Shown here piece by piece: positions 31,676 through 33,512 of a stretch of 33,512 nucleotides of DNA. The notes under the pieces are model-generated. The model searched no databases, was not told the DNA's origin, and worked only from the letters and a program-made list of their open reading frames with translations. The position numbers were made by a program, and so were the translations under genes. Origin of the DNA: Actinomycetota bacterium (GTDB taxonomy: Bacteria; Actinomycetota; Acidimicrobiia; Acidimicrobiales; Ilumatobacteraceae). The stretch's first letter is position 1. Each line of letters opens with the position of its first letter. The stretch is taken from NCBI GenBank assembly GCA_009726095.1, contig WLMZ01000029.1, positions 1 through 33,512 of the forward strand, read 5' to 3'.

Positions 31676-31720
31676 CGAACTGGTTGCGACTAAAGAAGAT
31701 TTCTTGACATTTTTGACAAA
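31676..31720. promoter_or_regulatory. AT-rich patch with tandem TTGACA hexamers
   Basis: In otherwise GC-rich DNA this patch holds TTGACA at 31704-31709 and again at 31713-31718, and AAGAA-GAT-TTCTT as a small palindrome just upstream. It lies between the response regulator and NUDIX genes. It looks regulatory, but no correctly spaced -10 was found in either direction. Confidence 0.35.
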
Positions 31721-31820
31721 GGGCCCAACCGGTCCTCGCCATGCGGCTGGCTGCGACGCGCTGAGTGGGTTCGGTCGCTACGGTGACGTCATCGATACTC
31801 GTCTGGAACTCCGCACTGCA

Positions 31821-32324
31821 GTGTTGGCCCGCGTGCCCGTGGACCAGCGCGAGGCGCGCTCGCTGATCGACTTCATCGAACACCTCGATCGTCTCGAGCA
31901 GCCGTTCAGCGAGCATGCGGATCCGGTGCACGTCACGGGTTCGGCCATCGTGACCGGCTCCCGCGGTGTGGTGCTGCACCTGCACAAGCGGCTCGGCATC
32001 TGGTTGCAGCCGGGCGGTCACATCGAGGCCGGCGAGCTGCCCTGGGAGGGAGCGCTACGCGAAACCCAGGAGGAAACGGGGCTGAGCGTGGCGCACCCTC
32101 TGACGGGCCCCGAACTGGTGCACGTCGATGTGCACCCCGGGCCGCGTGGCCACACCCATCTCGATCTGCGGTACCTGCTGCTCGCCGGCGATGACGATCC
32201 GGCGCCGCCTGCGGGCGAGAGCCCCGACGCACGCTGGTTCTCGTGGGACGAGGCCATCGCGATCGCCGACGATGGTCTGATCGGAGCGCTCCGTTCGGTG
32301 CGGGCGCGCCTGGAGCTGCCGTAA
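31821..32324 (+). CDS. NUDIX hydrolase
   Basis: About 167 residues from GTG 31821. The Nudix box is complete: GGHIEAGELPWEGALRETQEETG contains G-x5-E-x7-RE-x2-EE-x-G. The preceding VTGSAIVTGSRGVVLHLHKRLGIWLQPG and the later LDLRYLLLAGDD fit the pyrophosphohydrolase fold. The substrate is a nucleoside diphosphate derivative but cannot be specified. The frame stays open upstream to ATG 31626, but that stretch is AT-rich and lacks family resemblance, so a short form is preferred. The start is uncertain and no ribosome site stands out. Confidence 0.8.
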   Translation: MLARVPVDQREARSLIDFIEHLDRLEQPFSEHADPVHVTGSAIVTGSRGVVLHLHKRLGIWLQPGGHIEAGELPWEGALRETQEETGLSVAHPLTGPELVHVDVHPGPRGHTHLDLRYLLLAGDDDPAPPAGESPDARWFSWDEAIAIADDGLIGALRSVRARLELP

Positions 32325-32374
32325 CTCGTGGTGGCGCTTCTCGGCGTCGTCGGGCACGGTTGCCGAGTGGGTGG

Positions 32375-32388
32375 GCCGCTTCAGCGGC
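32375..32388. terminator. Hairpin between the NUDIX and repeat-protein genes
   Basis: GCCGC and GCGGC form a perfect 5-bp stem with a four-base loop, in the 70-base gap between two converging genes. A longer CTCGGC/GCCGAG pair lies just upstream (32340-32367). Neither has a T-tract. Confidence 0.3.
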
Positions 32389-32394
32389 GAACGG

Positions 32395-33512
32395 TCACGG
32401 TGTGCACGTCACGTTGATGCAGTGCACCACCCGCAAGCGACTATTCGTGGCGTCGTGGTAGGAGATGACCGGGAGGTGGTCCGCGCCGAGCGCCACCGAC
32501 GTGTACTGCCCTGTGACGCCGGTGGTATCAACAGCGGCGTTGGTCGAGCTGGTGCACGCTGTGTTATCACAGTGCGCAACCCGCAAATCACCATTCGTGT
32601 TGTTCATGTAGGAGATGACCGGGAAGTGGTCCGATCCAATCGTGATCGACCCATCCAACCCGGTGGTGCCGGTGGCGTCAACGGTGGTCAGGTTTGTGGC
32701 GCCGCTGCAGGTCACGTTGATGCAGTGCGCGACCCGCAAATCACTATTCGTTTGGTCCTTGTAGGAGATGACCGGGAACCCATCCGTCCCGATCGCTATC
32801 GACGGGTGGTCCCCGGTGTTGCCGGTGGCGTCAACGGTGGTCTTGGTCGAGGTGGTGCAGGCTGCGTTGTCGCAGTGCGCGACCCGCAAGTCACCATTCG
32901 AGCCGTCGTAGTAGGAGATGACCGGGAAGTTGTCCGTGCCGATCGCCACCGACGTGTACCACCCGGTGTTGCCGGTGGCGTCAACAGTGGTCTTGGTCGA
33001 GGTGGTGCAAGCTGCGTTGTCGCAGTGTGCGACCCGCAAGTCACCATTCGCTGCGTCGTAGTAGGAGATGACCGGGAAGTGGTCCGTACCGATCGTGATC
33101 GATGGGTACATCCCCGTGAAACCGGTGGCGTCAACGGTGGTCAGGTCTGTAGTGCCGCTGCACTCCGCGTTGTTGCAGTGCGCGACCCGCAAACTGAAAT
33201 GCGTGTTGTCCCAGTAGCTGATGACCGGGAAGTTGTCCGTGCCGATCGCCATCGACGTGTACTGCCCGGTGGCGTCGATGGTGGTGAACGCCATCACCGC
33301 CGGCGTGCCGGGGTCTTGGGACCAGTTGATGATGGTGCGCCAGCCGTCGTAGTAGCTGCGCTGCACCAACGTAGGACTCGTGCCGGCTTGGGTGTTGGCG
33401 GTGCACAGGTTCTTCGCGTCGGCGAGTGTTTCGGTGCCGGTGCCGGTTGCTGCACCAGCGGCGTCGACTTTGATCGCACCATACGCGCGACCGTTCTGGG
33501 CGCTGCCGGTCA
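32395..33512 (-). CDS. Secreted repeat protein, C-terminal part (partial)
   Basis: The frame is open from the window edge to the TGA at 32395-32397, at least 371 residues. The N-terminal visible part (VDAAGAATGTGTETLADAKN and QRSYYDGWRTIINWSQDPG) leads into six repeats of about 50 residues. The repeat consensus has TTVDATG, a Ser-Ile-Ala-Ile-Gly-Thr-Asp stretch, FPVISYYD, LRVAHC and a second Cys five residues later. Each unit could be one beta-sheet with one disulfide, as in a propeller or solenoid, and would be exported. The sixth repeat ends at the stop. The start and any signal peptide lie outside the window. No enzymatic motif is seen. Confidence 0.8.
   Translation of the reverse strand, partial: TGSAQNGRAYGAIKVDAAGAATGTGTETLADAKNLCTANTQAGTSPTLVQRSYYDGWRTIINWSQDPGTPAVMAFTTIDATGQYTSMAIGTDNFPVISYWDNTHFSLRVAHCNNAECSGTTDLTTVDATGFTGMYPSITIGTDHFPVISYYDAANGDLRVAHCDNAACTTSTKTTVDATGNTGWYTSVAIGTDNFPVISYYDGSNGDLRVAHCDNAACTTSTKTTVDATGNTGDHPSIAIGTDGFPVISYKDQTNSDLRVAHCINVTCSGATNLTTVDATGTTGLDGSITIGSDHFPVISYMNNTNGDLRVAHCDNTACTSSTNAAVDTTGVTGQYTSVALGADHLPVISYHDATNSRLRVVHCINVTCTP
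32398..33290 (-). repeat. Six tandem ~150-bp coding repeats
   Basis: Repeats with a period of about 150 bases inside the secreted-protein gene. The two central units (about 32820-33120) are nearly identical at DNA level, which points to recent duplication or gene conversion; the outer units have diverged. Confidence 0.9.

Noticed and set aside
31686-31699. GCGACTAAAGAAGA as a fifth DosR-like box
   Set aside because: The left half fits, but the right half lacks GTCCC and no -10 lies at the 23-24 base spacing shared by the other four.

Overview
The window is high-GC actinobacterial DNA, most likely from an acidimicrobial lineage (Ilumatobacter-like). The reasons are the gene repertoire (several acyl-CoA enzymes, a mycothiol-dependent enzyme family, imuA'B behind an actinobacterial LexA box, TAnnnT -10 elements) and secreted repeat proteins at both ends of a type I associate with that group. 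This assignment is inference. No rRNA, tRNA, insertion sequence, integrase or CRISPR array was seen. No stretch longer than about 300 bases lacks a gene.

Layout. 1-172: tail of a surface protein. 207-2433 (minus): a compact four-gene operon of a ferritin-like diiron protein, an SCP2-like protein, a 66-residue Cys/Trp-rich protein and a ferredoxin fused to a zinc ribbon. 2668-3969: polytopic glycosyltransferase. 3966-5006 (minus): LysM-NlpC/P60 peptidoglycan hydrolase. 5106-7038 (minus): acyl carrier protein and acyl-CoA ligase. 7142-14073 (plus): one translationally coupled operon of PEP synthase, the four subunits of a group 3b NADP-linked [NiFe] hydrogenase (hyhBGSL) and its maturation protease. 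14085-18861 (minus): maturation operon hypF-hypC-hypD-hypE, convergent with the hydrogenase operon. hypA and hypB are not in the window. 18909-20664: malonyl-CoA synthetase and a stand-alone Nfu N-terminal domain. 20755-21432 (minus): mycothiol-dependent DinB-fold protein. 21538-22599: fatty acid desaturase. 22606-24387 (minus): flippase-like membrane protein and an adenylate kinase paralogue. 24541-25377: pore-like membrane protein. 25412-26671 (minus): acyl-CoA dehydrogenase. 26810-27274: second Nfu-N-like protein. 27428-28324: CarH-like B12 photoreceptor regulator. 28385-30804: SOS mutasome genes imuA'-imuB. 30823-31593 (minus): response regulator with a degenerate receiver. 31821-32324: NUDIX hydrolase. 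32395 to the window end (minus): secreted protein with six 50-residue repeats.

The strongest cross-cutting signal is regulatory. Four intergenic regions carry a 14-bp palindrome close to the mycobacterial DosR/DevR box (GGGACTWWAGTCCC). In each, a -10-like hexamer lies 23-24 bases downstream. They precede the diiron/ferredoxin operon, the PEP synthase-hydrogenase operon, the desaturase, and the divergent adenylate kinase/membrane-protein pair. This suggests a hypoxia or redox regulon joining hydrogen metabolism, a PEP/pyruvate switch, lipid desaturation and an uncharacterised diiron system. Several genes also look leaderless: a TAnnnT-like hexamer ends 6-8 bases before the start codon. A second local theme is short in-frame tandem repeats (12 or 15 bp) in three consecutive genes, carH, imuA' and imuB.
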